A stretch of 37,275 bases of DNA from a virus. Numbering within the stretch: the stretch's first letter is position 1; each line of letters starts with the position of its first letter. The position numbers were made by a program, and so were the translations under genes. Below, one piece after another: positions 23,372-31,754 of this stretch. The notes under the pieces were generated by a model. The model ran no database searches. It was not told where the DNA came from and saw nothing but the letters and a program-made list of their open reading frames with translations. Where the stretch lies: positions 1 through 37,275 of the IMG/VR virus record IMGVR_UViG_3300042090_000851; one strand, given 5' to 3'.

Positions 23372-23656
23372 CTAAATACTAACTTCTACTTTTAGTTTCC
23401 AGACTTTTACTGGCGCTTTTCTATACTTATTAAGATCAATATTATTCAGCTCAGGAATAGATTCATAATCTACAGGCCCTAATCTTGTCTCTAGATAGTA
23501 ACTTAAGCCACCATAGCTATAAGGCTTATAATCAGATAGATCTCGTAACTCAAGAGCAATTTGATGCTCTTTCTTCTCTAATGCCAATCGCTCTTGCGTA
23601 ATGTTATAGAGTTCTTTTGCCTTTGATAGCCAGATTGAATTGTCCCTATTTTCCAT
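23372..23656 (-). CDS. 94-aa coiled-coil hypothetical protein
   Basis: GGGGGG lies before the ATG on the minus strand. The N-terminal half is a charged helix (LYNITQERLALEKKEHQIAL), likely a coiled coil; the rest is a polar alpha/beta segment with several tyrosines. Function unknown. Between the ribbon-helix-helix gene and the membrane protein gene of the cassette. Confidence 0.6.
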   Translation of the reverse strand: MENRDNSIWLSKAKELYNITQERLALEKKEHQIALELRDLSDYKPYSYGGLSYYLETRLGPVDYESIPELNNIDLNKYRKAPVKVWKLKVEVSI

Positions 23657-23674
23657 AGTGTCCCCCCTGGATAC

Positions 23675-23830
23675 CTATTCGTATTTTTTATCTTTCTTTA
23701 TCTGTTCTAGTACTGATCCAACTATATATTCATTCAGTGTTATTCCCCTCCGTGCTGCTTGCGCCTTAGCTTCTGCATGTACTGCTGCATCGACTACTTT
23801 TACTACCCATCTTTTGTTCTTTATTTCCAT
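23675..23830 (-). CDS. 51-aa ribbon-helix-helix (Arc/HicB-like) DNA-binding protein
   Basis: The frame reads MEIKNKRWVVKVVDAAVHAE, then AKAQAARRGITLNEYIVGSV and a lysine-rich end. This is a classic RHH fold: strand (WVVKVV), helix A (AAVHAEAKAQAARRG) and helix B after the ITLNEYI turn. Such proteins bind operators as dimers and serve as phage repressors or as antitoxins. AAAGGAG lies 6 nt before the ATG, which overlaps the end of the upstream gene. No toxin family is recognisable in the adjacent genes. Confidence 0.75.
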   Translation of the reverse strand: MEIKNKRWVVKVVDAAVHAEAKAQAARRGITLNEYIVGSVLEQIKKDKKYE

Positions 23831-24087
23831 AGTGCTCCTTTATTGTTTCCCACTATAATGATCTTTTCATTGCTGTATTCTATATCCACAGGTACAGCAA
23901 TATCCTTATATGGAATCCAATAAAGAACTTCATCAGACCATATGCGAAATTCATTACTTTTTTCCCATTGTCCTTCGCCCTTGTAATAGGCTAAATGCAT
24001 GTCTCGATCTCTATGATCATATATAAGGCATCTTTCTCCAATTGCAGGAAGAGATCCTTTTGTTCCGTTTGGCTTAATCCATTCCAT
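23821..24087 (-). CDS. 88-aa DUF551-like protein
   Basis: It opens MEWIKPNGTKGSLPAIGERC, then LIYDHRDRDMHLAYYKGEGQW and VLYWIPYKD. W-I at the start, P-x-x-G-E-R-C-L-I-Y and a closing Y-W-x-P resemble the DUF551 layout. First gene of the leftward cassette; its end overlaps the start of the RHH gene, so the two are probably coupled. Function unknown. Confidence 0.6.
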   Translation of the reverse strand: MEWIKPNGTKGSLPAIGERCLIYDHRDRDMHLAYYKGEGQWEKSNEFRIWSDEVLYWIPYKDIAVPVDIEYSNEKIIIVGNNKGALWK

Positions 24088-24167
24088 ATTGCTCCTTGAT
24101 GATTATAGGTATAGTATAGCACCAATTGCACCCAATATCAAGTATATCTTGCTATTTCCTTCTTTAC

Positions 24168-24189
24168 AGGTTTAGACTGGGTAAAAATT
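24168..24189 (+). promoter_or_regulatory. 22-nt control motif, copy 1
   Basis: AGGTTTAGAC-TGGGTAAAAATT lies in the 123-nt divergent gap before the fibre operon. A second copy at 34754-34775, in another divergent gap, matches at 19 of 22 positions. Both copies face the rightward gene. Possibly an operator or promoter element. Confidence 0.55.
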
Positions 24190-24210
24190 ATAACTCTTAA
24201 GGAGAAAAAG

Positions 24211-25329
24211 ATGGCAATTCGGCAAAGAACACGATCATTAGTCGGTTACGGCATCGACAATGCGCTTCAATCATTGGCGCCTCAACCTATTATAGCCAAC
24301 CGAGCTCCAACCACCTCTGATACAGCCCCTCTGGGCGCGCTCTGGGTGTGGCCGGCACAAGATGAAGCATGGATTTTAGTGAGCAATGCTAATGCAACTG
24401 CTACTTGGAATCTTATAGAATCTTCTGGTGGCGCTGGTGTATTTAGTTCACTTTTAGTTAACCCAGGTCCGGTGACCACCCAAGGTACTGGCGCGGTGAA
24501 TATCTCTGCTGACGCGGTAGCTACTACTATTAACGTAGGTACTGGCGCTGCCGTTAAAACTCTTACTTTGGGTTCACAAACGGGCGCAAGTGTAACTACT
24601 ATTTATGGTGGCTCTACAGGTGGTATGCTTATAGAAACTGGTAGTGGAGGAGATATTGTTATCGATTCTGGAACTGGTGAAATTGATATATCTACTGATG
24701 CTGCTGCAAATACAGTTAAAATTGCTACTGGCGCCGCAGCTAAGGCTCTTACTTTAGGTTCCCTTAATACAACATCAGCTACTACCATCAATGCAGGAAG
24801 TGGGAGCTTAACGCTTGCTGCTGGTGTTAATACTATTAACATCGCTAATGATGCTACCACTTCAACCGTGAACGTTGGTACTGGCGCAGGAGCTAAAACG
24901 CTCAATCTTGGTTCTGTAAATACTACTGCTACTACTGCAATAAAATCAGGCACTGGTGGCATTAGTTTGGCTAGTGGATCTACTACTCCTGGTTCAGTAA
25001 CAATCACTCCTATAACCGGAACTGTTGCAGAAGGCGGTACAGATACTGTTACTGCAAACTCTCGTGTGATTTATGCTACGTATACTGGTTATACCACTGC
25101 TAATTCTGGTGGAACTCAAGTATTCAAAGTTGCATCATCTCTCATTACGACCACTTCAGCAGTTCATGTTACGGTTACTAACCTGAATACTTCTGGGAAT
25201 GGCGCATTCTTGACCGTGACTGGTATTATTCAAGGTTCTGGTTTATTGACCATTAACACTGCTAATAATGGCGCAGGCGCTTTAGGTGCAGGTGATACTG
25301 TGATTATCTCTGTATGGGTCATTAACTAA
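24211..25329 (+). CDS. Tail fibre protein with beta-helix-like repeats
   Basis: AAGGAG precedes the ATG. The 372-aa protein has an N-terminal virion-attachment-like segment (APTTSDTAPLGALWVWPAQD, then AWILVSNANATATW). It then has at least four repeats of about 45 residues with the phrase ATTINVGTGAAVKTLTLGS or STVNVGTGAGAKTLNLGS (about 95-260), typical of trimeric beta-helical fibre shafts, and a compact C-terminal beta domain. It likely forms a shaft that reaches the host surface. It shares attachment-segment style with the protein at 29271. Confidence 0.8.
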   Translation: MAIRQRTRSLVGYGIDNALQSLAPQPIIANRAPTTSDTAPLGALWVWPAQDEAWILVSNANATATWNLIESSGGAGVFSSLLVNPGPVTTQGTGAVNISADAVATTINVGTGAAVKTLTLGSQTGASVTTIYGGSTGGMLIETGSGGDIVIDSGTGEIDISTDAAANTVKIATGAAAKALTLGSLNTTSATTINAGSGSLTLAAGVNTINIANDATTSTVNVGTGAGAKTLNLGSVNTTATTAIKSGTGGISLASGSTTPGSVTITPITGTVAEGGTDTVTANSRVIYATYTGYTTANSGGTQVFKVASSLITTTSAVHVTVTNLNTSGNGAFLTVTGIIQGSGLLTINTANNGAGALGAGDTVIISVWVIN

Positions 25330-25358
25330 CTTATAGAAGCCCCCCTTCTATTCCTTAC

Positions 25359-25389
25359 AGCCTCCTAGTAATCTCATGCCTAGGAGGCT
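25359..25389. other. Perfect 10-bp inverted repeat between fibre genes
   Basis: AGCCTCCTAG (25359-25368) and CTAGGAGGCT (25380-25389) form a perfect stem with an 11-nt loop. No T-run follows directly on either strand. It could attenuate transcription or stabilise the end of the fibre mRNA. Confidence 0.65.
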
Positions 25390-25420
25390 ATGCTTAGTAA
25401 AAAAACTTTTAGGAGATTCC

Positions 25421-25633
25421 ATGGAAACCAGTCAAGCACTCGTTCTTAAAGCCACGCGTGGCAACTGTTCGTTCACTCTGATCCTTCCAGTAGGCACTAC
25501 TTGGGCAGATGCAGTCGATGCAACTGCAGAGCTCTATATGCAAGTAGGCGAAATGGCAAAGCAATCAGTGCCTCAAGAGCCGCCTGCAGATCCACAAGAG
25601 CCTTTAGAACCAACGATTGTTGAAGGAAACTAA
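25421..25633 (+). CDS. 70-aa fibre-region accessory protein
   Basis: AGGAGATTCC precedes ATG 25421; an in-frame ATG at 25376 lies within the inverted repeat and has no site. The N-terminal half is a small alpha/beta unit (ALVLKATRGNCSFTLILPVG, then TWADAVDATAELY); the C-terminus is Pro/Glu-rich (PPADPQEPLEP). Possibly a chaperone or linker for fibre assembly. Function unknown. Confidence 0.55.
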   Translation: METSQALVLKATRGNCSFTLILPVGTTWADAVDATAELYMQVGEMAKQSVPQEPPADPQEPLEPTIVEGN

Positions 25634-25634
25634 T

Positions 25635-25976
25635 ATGGCTATCAATAGAATTAAAGCTCTTGCTTTGACCAAAATAGAAGCAACAACATTTACTGGATCA
25701 TATCTTCCAATTAATCCCTCTGGCGCAGAAGGCGCAGCATTCTACTTCAGAATAAATAATGATACTGATGGTGCAGTAACAGTCAGCTTTGATGGCATTA
25801 ATGATCATATTTATCTTCTTGAAGCAGAAGTATATGAGACGCCAACAACACAGAATAATAGCTTGCCAGCAGGCAAAGTAGCATTATTTCCTAAAGGGCA
25901 AATAATCTATGTTAAAGCAAGTATGGGTACTGGCTATCTCTATCTTTCTGGCTTTTATCAACCAGTAGGAGAATAG
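25635..25976 (+). CDS. 113-aa fibre-associated beta protein, paralogue A
   Basis: GAAGGAAAC precedes ATG 25635. The body reads AAFYFRINNDTDGAVTVSFD-G-INDHIYLL, then GQIIYVKASMGTGYLYLSGF. The SFDGxNDH motif and the strand pattern recur in the next gene, so the two are duplicated paralogues. The small beta-sandwich style suggests a virion surface or fibre-tip accessory. No enzymatic motif seen. Confidence 0.6.
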   Translation: MAINRIKALALTKIEATTFTGSYLPINPSGAEGAAFYFRINNDTDGAVTVSFDGINDHIYLLEAEVYETPTTQNNSLPAGKVALFPKGQIIYVKASMGTGYLYLSGFYQPVGE

Positions 25977-25977
25977 A

Positions 25978-26325
25978 ATGGCAGCACCAAATTTAGCGAT
26001 ACGATTACACTTTGAGCCAGTACGATCATTAGCTTATACCTCGGTTGGTTCTGGCTATATGGGCGTAGGTACGGCAATTAGCAATCCTGCACGACAGTTC
26101 TTTGTCCAGAATCTAACTGATGTTACGCTCATGTTCTCATTTGATGGAGTGAATGATCATTTCCCTTTACCTGCTAATGGGTTCTTTCTTGATGATATAA
26201 CGAGTAATAAAACACAACAAGGCGGCTTCTGGCTTGCCGAAGGTACTCGTTTGTATGTTAAAGAAGTTGGTACACCATCTTCAGGATCAGTTTACTTTAC
26301 CGTTGCCTATGGCACAGATAATTAA
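25978..26325 (+). CDS. 115-aa fibre-associated beta protein, paralogue B
   Basis: It shares SFDGVNDHFPLP and a similar end (RLYVKEVGTPSSGSVYFTVA) with the previous gene. AGGAGAATAG-like sequence precedes the ATG. The pair probably arose by duplication and may form part of the tail-fibre network or its receptor-contact surface. Confidence 0.6.
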   Translation: MAAPNLAIRLHFEPVRSLAYTSVGSGYMGVGTAISNPARQFFVQNLTDVTLMFSFDGVNDHFPLPANGFFLDDITSNKTQQGGFWLAEGTRLYVKEVGTPSSGSVYFTVAYGTDN

Positions 26326-26334
26326 GGAGATACC

Positions 26335-29271
26335 ATGTCGCAAGCGGGAAGTTTTCAAAAAGCAATTCCAGCGGGAACCTACGTCGAAACGCTCGAAGGT
26401 AATGCCGGCGGAAAAGTGGGCCCTGATGGTACGGGTAATATTAATGTTGTTGGTGATGGCACTACTATTACTATAGTTGGCGATCCTGGCGATAATACCT
26501 TAACAGCAAGCGTGATATCAGGCAGTGCAGAAATAACCATAACGGGTGATACTGGCGGTCCATTAACGAGTAATACGTTTACCTTTACGGGTGGCACTAC
26601 TGGCATAACTTTTAATGGTTCTGGCACTACTGAAACGCTTGAAGGTACTTTAGTTGTTGCAAATGGTGGCACCGGAGATGTTAGCTTCACGGCTTATGCT
26701 CCAATCTGTGGTGGAACTACAACTACTGGCGTATTGCAATCTGCTTCAACAGGCATATCAAATTCAGGCTACGTACTTACATCAACAGGGTCCAGCTCAT
26801 TACCTACATGGCAAGAGGCTGCCGCAACGGGGATAGTTACTATTGATGGCAATAGTGGATCAGTAACTGGATCAACCGTAACCATAGAAACAGCGAATAC
26901 TACAGTTAAAACAAGTGGATCTGGCACTACTATGACGATAGATTTCCAACCAACTTCTGGTGGCAATCTTCTTTTGGGTGCCCCAGGATCGTCTATTTCT
27001 TCAGGTTTTCTCAATAGCGGTTATGGTATTCATTCTTTAGAAAGTATTAGCTCAGCTGAAAATAATAGTGGCTATGGACCATATTCTCTCCAGAAGCTTA
27101 CATCAGGGCAAGAAAATAGTGCTTTTGGCGTTAATGCTTTGAATGCTATTACTACTACGAATTCCAATAGTGCTTTTGGATTAGAATGTTTATGGAAGTG
27201 TACTGGTACTGGTAATACTGCAATAGGTGATCAAGCAGGGGAGAATATTGCTTCTAGCGGATCTTATAACTGCCTATTTGGTTATGGTGCTGGGCAGAAT
27301 TATACCACTACTGAATCAAGCAATATTGTTATTAGTGCCGATGGAGTTGTCGGCGAAAGTAATGTAATCAGAATTGGTACTCAAGGATCTGGCTCTTCGC
27401 AGCAAAATGCTTGTTATATAGCTGGTATTGATGGAGTGAATCTATCAACCGCAAATATAGTAACCGAATCGAGTACTCAGTTAGGAACTGCAGTTCTTAC
27501 TGGCGGTACTGGAATCACTATTGATGCTACATCAACGCCAAATGAAATTATTATTAATGCATCAGGCGGGGGCGGAGCTGGTACAATAACTGGTAATGAT
27601 GGAACGCCAGAAGCACAAGTTGCAGGTAACTGGGACATCGTTACTTCTAATGCAACGGTTACCTTTGCAGGATCTGCGGGTACTGAAACATTAAATTTCC
27701 AAGGGGATCAATATAACAATATTATTCTCGGTGCGTTGCCAGCAGGTATTACGTCGGGATCTGGTGATAGTGTTGGTGTTGGATTCAATGCTCTGAACAG
27801 TATTACTACTGATGAAAATTGCGTAGCCATAGGTGCATTTGCTCTACAAAGCCTAGTTGGATCAAACGGAAATAATGTAGCAGTTGGTGGCAGTTGTCTA
27901 ACTGGTTTAACCACGGGAGCTAATAACGTCGCCGTAGGTGCTGGAGCTGGTAGTGGATTTTTTGGTCTTGGTACTGGTTCATATAATGTGCTTATTGGTA
28001 ACTCAGCAGCAATTTCATATTCTGGATCAGAATCAAGCAATATTTTGATCAATAATGGGGGTGGTAATGGTGAAAATAATACGCTCCGTATCGGTGCCGG
28101 AACTGGTTCCGGTAATCAGCAATTAGCATCATCTTATATTTCAGGAATTAATGGCGTCAACGTCTCTTCGTCAACTCAAACAGTAGTAACCATGACTTCT
28201 GGATCTGATCAACTTGGTACTGCAGTCTTGACTTCTGGAAGTGGAATTAGTATAACTCCCGGAGCAAACACGATTACGATTGCAGCAACTGGCGGTGGCG
28301 GAGCTGGAACTATTACAGGCAATACTGGTGGAGCTATATCGCAATCAGCTGGCAATTGGAATCTAGTAACTGCTAATACTAATATTGGCGTAGTGGGATC
28401 TGGATCTACCTTAACCATGGATTGGACTGGTGATGCAAACTCAAATATTCTAGTAGGCGCTACAGGGGCTATTACTACTGGGGAAAATAATACTGGATTT
28501 GGGAATCTTGCTCTTGATTCTATTGTATCTGGCTCAAATAACACTGCTGTTGGAGAATATGCTCTTGGTGTATGTATAGGTGGCAACAATAATACTGCAA
28601 TTGGTAGCTTAGCTCTCTCTGGCATCGGAGGCGGTGCCGGCACTGATAGTGGCAACACTGCAATAGGATATAATGCACTAACTACTTTGGCAGCTGGTGG
28701 AGCGAATACCGGCAATACCGCAATAGGATATAATGCCGGACAGAATGCAGAGGAATCTTCATATTTAACGCTATTGGGATATCAAGCTGGTATTAATTAT
28801 GATACCACTGAAGCTAATAATATTCTTATTAATAGTAATGGTGTTGTTTCTGAATCTAATGTACTTCGTATTTGCGACGCTGCAAATACTTCTACTGGAA
28901 CGGGATTATCTGCTTCTTATATCGGTGGTATTACTGGAGTTTCAGTAACAGGCGCAGCAGTTATTGTTTCAACCGGTGATCAACTGGGCGTTACGGTATC
29001 TTCACGTAAATTCAAAGACAATATTGAAGATATGGGATCAGCGAGTGAAGCACTCTATAATCTCAGGCCGACTACATTTAACTACAAAGGATCAACTGAG
29101 ACACGCTATGGACTCATTGCCGAAGAAGTAGCTGAAGTTATGCCGAATCTTGTCGTATATGACAAGTCTGGTGACCCTCAGACTGTTATGTATCATGAAT
29201 TGCCTGCATTGTTATTGAATGAGATTCAAAAATTGAGAAAAGAGATTGATGAACTTAAGAAAGGGAAGTAA
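26335..29271 (+). CDS. Large adhesin or tail spike with YadA-head repeats and S74 chaperone domain
   Basis: AAGGAGATACC precedes the ATG. 978 aa. After a glycine-rich N-terminus there are three blocks of short repeats of the trimeric-adhesin head type (GYGIHSLESISSAENNSG, NNVAVGAGAGSGFFG, NTAIGYNAL), each closed by a segment like VVGESNVIRIGTQGSGSSQQ and YISGINGVNVS. The C-terminal 90 residues (SSRKFKDNIEDMGSASEALY, then YGLIAEEVAEVMPNLVVYD, ending in a coiled coil) are an S74 intramolecular chaperone, which trimerises the spike and usually cuts itself off at the conserved serine before R-K. This is probably the main host-binding protein. Confidence 0.88.
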   Translation: MSQAGSFQKAIPAGTYVETLEGNAGGKVGPDGTGNINVVGDGTTITIVGDPGDNTLTASVISGSAEITITGDTGGPLTSNTFTFTGGTTGITFNGSGTTETLEGTLVVANGGTGDVSFTAYAPICGGTTTTGVLQSASTGISNSGYVLTSTGSSSLPTWQEAAATGIVTIDGNSGSVTGSTVTIETANTTVKTSGSGTTMTIDFQPTSGGNLLLGAPGSSISSGFLNSGYGIHSLESISSAENNSGYGPYSLQKLTSGQENSAFGVNALNAITTTNSNSAFGLECLWKCTGTGNTAIGDQAGENIASSGSYNCLFGYGAGQNYTTTESSNIVISADGVVGESNVIRIGTQGSGSSQQNACYIAGIDGVNLSTANIVTESSTQLGTAVLTGGTGITIDATSTPNEIIINASGGGGAGTITGNDGTPEAQVAGNWDIVTSNATVTFAGSAGTETLNFQGDQYNNIILGALPAGITSGSGDSVGVGFNALNSITTDENCVAIGAFALQSLVGSNGNNVAVGGSCLTGLTTGANNVAVGAGAGSGFFGLGTGSYNVLIGNSAAISYSGSESSNILINNGGGNGENNTLRIGAGTGSGNQQLASSYISGINGVNVSSSTQTVVTMTSGSDQLGTAVLTSGSGISITPGANTITIAATGGGGAGTITGNTGGAISQSAGNWNLVTANTNIGVVGSGSTLTMDWTGDANSNILVGATGAITTGENNTGFGNLALDSIVSGSNNTAVGEYALGVCIGGNNNTAIGSLALSGIGGGAGTDSGNTAIGYNALTTLAAGGANTGNTAIGYNAGQNAEESSYLTLLGYQAGINYDTTEANNILINSNGVVSESNVLRICDAANTSTGTGLSASYIGGITGVSVTGAAVIVSTGDQLGVTVSSRKFKDNIEDMGSASEALYNLRPTTFNYKGSTETRYGLIAEEVAEVMPNLVVYDKSGDPQTVMYHELPALLLNEIQKLRKEIDELKKGK

Positions 29272-30689
29272 TGAGCAATGGATTATCAAGCATTGGCGCA
29301 TTAGCCTATCAAGGCACGAATGCTCCTACGCCTCCAAATACAGCCAGTTATAAACGAGCGCCAACGCCAAATGACTATCAAGGATTTTCAGTTGGTGATT
29401 TCTGGATATATAGAGTCTCTAAAACAGCAAACAATAGTCTTCTTTATGTTCTTATGGGCGTAGCAGGCAATGTTGCAGATTGGGTTCTTTTAAGTAATTC
29501 CATTGGTGTGGTTACTAATCTTGAAACCGATGACGGACATATTGTAACTCCTACAGCAGGAGTGATTAATATTTTAGGAGGAACTGGCATTGCTACTACG
29601 GGCACAGTCGGACCTAATACCGTTACTATATCTACTGCTGGCGACGTAGCTACTTCATATATAACTAACCCTGCTACTGGTACTGCGGTTCCTGTTGCTG
29701 GTGTGTTAACCTTCGCAGGTACTGGTGGAGCTGTCATATCTGCAGCAGGATCAACGATAACAGTTAATGCTGGATCTACTGGTGACGTAACCGGATTGCA
29801 CACTCAAGATGGACATACCGTTACTCCTACAGCTGGAGTGATTAACATATCTGGCGGTAATAATTTAACCACTACTGGTACGGTTGGTCCTAATACAGCA
29901 ACTATAAGCTTGTCTGGCATTACTCAGCATTCGCTTCAAGTTGGTGGAGCATCAAATGCATTAACTCAGCTTGGCGTTGCTACTAATGGGCAGTTAGCAA
30001 TTGGTTCAACCGGAGCTGATCCGGTGCTTGCTACATTGACGGCGGGAACTGGTGTGACCATAACGAATGGAGCTGGATCAATAACAATTGCTGCTTCAGG
30101 AGTTGACGCGCAATCATTTCCTACAGATTCTGGAACAGCTACTCCATCAAGTGGTGTATTGAATGTAAATGGTAATGGTGCCGGTGGTAGTATATCTACC
30201 ACTGGATCTGGTAATACTATTCATATAACTGATATTAACAAACCAGCTTTCTTGGTTGTTCCAACAGCTTCAGCTACAAATGCGACAGGTGATGGTACCT
30301 TTTTTACCGTTCCATGGGCAACAGCGCTCACCAATGTTGGATCTCATTTCAATACTGGAACTTATACTTTTACTGCTCCTGTTAATGGTTTGTATTATTT
30401 TGGATCTTCAATATCTCTTCAAAATCTTGGTGTCGCATTTACTCAAGGTGCTACATTTTTTGTTACTACTTCAATTGGTTATGAATATCTAACAGGAAAT
30501 CTCGGAGTAATTCAGGATGCTAATAATCAGTATTCTATAATCAATCATGTTTTGACTCCTATGAGTGCTGGTGATACATGCTATGTACAAGTATCGGTTG
30601 CAGGAGGCACTAAAACTATAACCGTTGCCGGTGGACATTCAGGTAATACTGGAAGTTGGTTTTATGGATATTTAGTTCAAGTAACTTAA
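29271..30689 (+). CDS. Tail fibre with C1q-like C-terminal domain
   Basis: It overlaps the previous stop by one base (TAATG). 472 aa: an N-terminal attachment-like segment (YKRAPTPNDYQGFSVGDFWI), two long similar repeats (GHIVTPTAGVINILGGTG and GHTVTPTAGVINISGGNN, each followed by TTGTVGPNT), more Gly/Thr-rich shaft, and a C-terminal jelly-roll (about 325-472: GSHFNTGTYTFTAPVNGLYY, then ITVAGGHSGNTGSWFYGYLV). The last pattern matches C1q/TNF-like domains used as phage receptor-binding tips. A second receptor-binding protein beside the S74 spike. Confidence 0.8.
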   Translation: MSNGLSSIGALAYQGTNAPTPPNTASYKRAPTPNDYQGFSVGDFWIYRVSKTANNSLLYVLMGVAGNVADWVLLSNSIGVVTNLETDDGHIVTPTAGVINILGGTGIATTGTVGPNTVTISTAGDVATSYITNPATGTAVPVAGVLTFAGTGGAVISAAGSTITVNAGSTGDVTGLHTQDGHTVTPTAGVINISGGNNLTTTGTVGPNTATISLSGITQHSLQVGGASNALTQLGVATNGQLAIGSTGADPVLATLTAGTGVTITNGAGSITIAASGVDAQSFPTDSGTATPSSGVLNVNGNGAGGSISTTGSGNTIHITDINKPAFLVVPTASATNATGDGTFFTVPWATALTNVGSHFNTGTYTFTAPVNGLYYFGSSISLQNLGVAFTQGATFFVTTSIGYEYLTGNLGVIQDANNQYSIINHVLTPMSAGDTCYVQVSVAGGTKTITVAGGHSGNTGSWFYGYLVQVT

Positions 30690-30706
30690 TATTAGAAGGA
30701 GGTCTT

Positions 30707-30883
30707 ATGTCAGATACAATGAAGATGCTCATCATTGCATTGGCTTTAGCTGCTGTAGGAATAGTTAAATATTATTACCCGGCTTATAAGGATGATAATC
30801 CCGTAGAAGTTATTGCGGAAGAGTTCATCGAATATGAGACTGGCATACATATAGATCTCACTCCATTATCATCAGACAAATAA
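30707..30883 (+). CDS. 58-aa single-pass membrane protein
   Basis: AGGAGG lies 4 nt before ATG 30707, a very strong site; the in-frame ATG at 30656 overlaps the previous gene and is unlikely. One transmembrane helix (MLIIALALAAVGIVKYYYP, about 7-25) is followed by an acidic cytoplasmic or periplasmic tail (NPVEVIAEEFIEYETGIHID). To my recollection this tail style is frequent in phages near lysis genes, but no function is assigned. It ends the rightward fibre operon. Confidence 0.65.
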   Translation: MSDTMKMLIIALALAAVGIVKYYYPAYKDDNPVEVIAEEFIEYETGIHIDLTPLSSDK

Positions 30884-30911
30884 AAACCCCCACGTCGCTA
30901 GAGCGTGAGGG
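30881..30911 (-). terminator. Minus-strand terminator 1
   Basis: On the minus strand CCCTCACG and CGTGGGGG (30911-30904 and 30894-30887) form an 8-bp stem with one mismatched pair, followed by TTTTTA. It faces the leftward operon. On the plus strand there is no T-run, so it acts in one direction. Confidence 0.8.
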
Positions 30912-30975
30912 AAAAAGGAGTTGCTCATGAATGAGAACAACCAATTTCATTATAGGGACTCTTACTGAAATCGCA

Positions 30976-31012
30976 ATAAAAACCCCCAACGCCTGAAGGA
31001 GGCAATTGGGGG
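30976..31012 (-). terminator. Minus-strand terminator 2
   Basis: On the minus strand CCCCCAA and TTGGGGG (31012-31006 and 30989-30983) plus an inner GCC/GGC form a long stem, followed by TTTTTATT. It lies directly downstream of the small gene at 31042-31206. Together with terminator 1 it shields the fibre genes from antisense transcription. Confidence 0.85.
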
Positions 31013-31041
31013 AGTAGATAGAAGTAAGCAGTACACACCAT

Positions 31042-31206
31042 CTAAGTTTTTTTTATCCCCATGAATTCCCACTGTGGATTTTCTTCATCCTTGCTGTATT
31101 GAATATATAACTGATATTCCCCTTCGCCAATATCCACATGGCATTCAGTTCCAAACGGAGCATGATCTAATTTACTGGGAGCGCTATGACGTATTATTGG
31201 TTCCAT
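31042..31206 (-). CDS. 54-aa hypothetical protein
   Basis: Leftward, with AGGAATAAC before the ATG. A polar protein with strand-rich middle (CHVDIGEGEYQLYIQYSKDE) and an end PQWEFMGIKKT. No family recognised. Last gene of the leftward operon, just before the tandem terminators. Confidence 0.55.
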   Translation of the reverse strand: MEPIIRHSAPSKLDHAPFGTECHVDIGEGEYQLYIQYSKDEENPQWEFMGIKKT

Positions 31207-31213
31207 GTTATTC

Positions 31214-31651
31214 CTAGTTTAAGAGATCTAAATAAGCCATATCATATTCAAGGTCCCCGCTCACAATTTGAAACACGAGCATGAATGCCTCAGTGAATTG
31301 TGGATAACTATAGGTTCCTTCTTCAGCAAAGAACTCTAATGCACATGATTGCTCGCTGCGAGATATATAAGCAGCTGCATATCCTTTATCGCCATAAATG
31401 AAGTAGGTTATGATATCGCTGGATATGATCTCTGCTGATACTTCTTGATTCTCAAATCCGCATGAAAAGCAAGCATGCTGCAAAGCCCGCTCTATGTTCA
31501 TATGATTGGTGACAAATTCTGGGCAATCATGTATCTGCAATACCATGTGTAGATAGTTCTTTTGTTCTATAGTTGGTTCACTTTCTATGATGCGTACGCA
31601 TCCTATAGTAAGCAGCAATAATGCAAAGCATCCCAACAACATTTTTTTCAT
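31214..31651 (-). CDS. 145-aa lipoprotein
   Basis: The N-terminus is a lipoprotein signal (MKKMLLGCFALLLLTIGC), with the lipobox LTIGC and lipid attachment expected at C18. AAGGAG precedes the ATG. The mature protein is acidic with several cysteines (HDCPEF, ACFSCGFE, QSCALEF) that could form disulphides in the periplasm. A phage lipoprotein of this size could be a superinfection-exclusion factor or an outer-membrane spanin, but no diagnostic motif is visible. Confidence 0.7.
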   Translation of the reverse strand: MKKMLLGCFALLLLTIGCVRIIESEPTIEQKNYLHMVLQIHDCPEFVTNHMNIERALQHACFSCGFENQEVSAEIISSDIITYFIYGDKGYAAAYISRSEQSCALEFFAEEGTYSYPQFTEAFMLVFQIVSGDLEYDMAYLDLLN

Positions 31652-31662
31652 TACGTCTCCTT

Positions 31663-31752
31663 TTATAACACGTATAACAATACCATGCAGATACCGATAA
31701 CCATTACCATTGTTAACTTAAAGATTATAGTCAGCCAAGTATTGAGATCCAT
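31663..31752 (-). CDS. 29-aa transmembrane peptide
   Basis: A single hydrophobic helix (LTIIFKLTMVMVIGICMVLL) makes up almost the whole product. The upstream site is weak (AAAGAG). It starts 3 bases after the stop of the upstream 42-aa gene. Its reality rests on the tight spacing in the operon and on the hydrophobic pattern. Possible holin-like peptide. Confidence 0.4.
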   Translation of the reverse strand: MDLNTWLTIIFKLTMVMVIGICMVLLYVL

Positions 31753-31754
31753 GA

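Noticed and set aside
26379-29803. Long minus-strand ORFs in the fibre genes
   Set aside because: They are Pro/Val-rich mirror images of Gly/Thr-rich repeats, without ribosome sites.
30927-30968. 13-codon ORF behind a strong AAGGAG site
   Set aside because: Too short to support as a gene. It lies between two minus-strand terminators, and the site may be chance.
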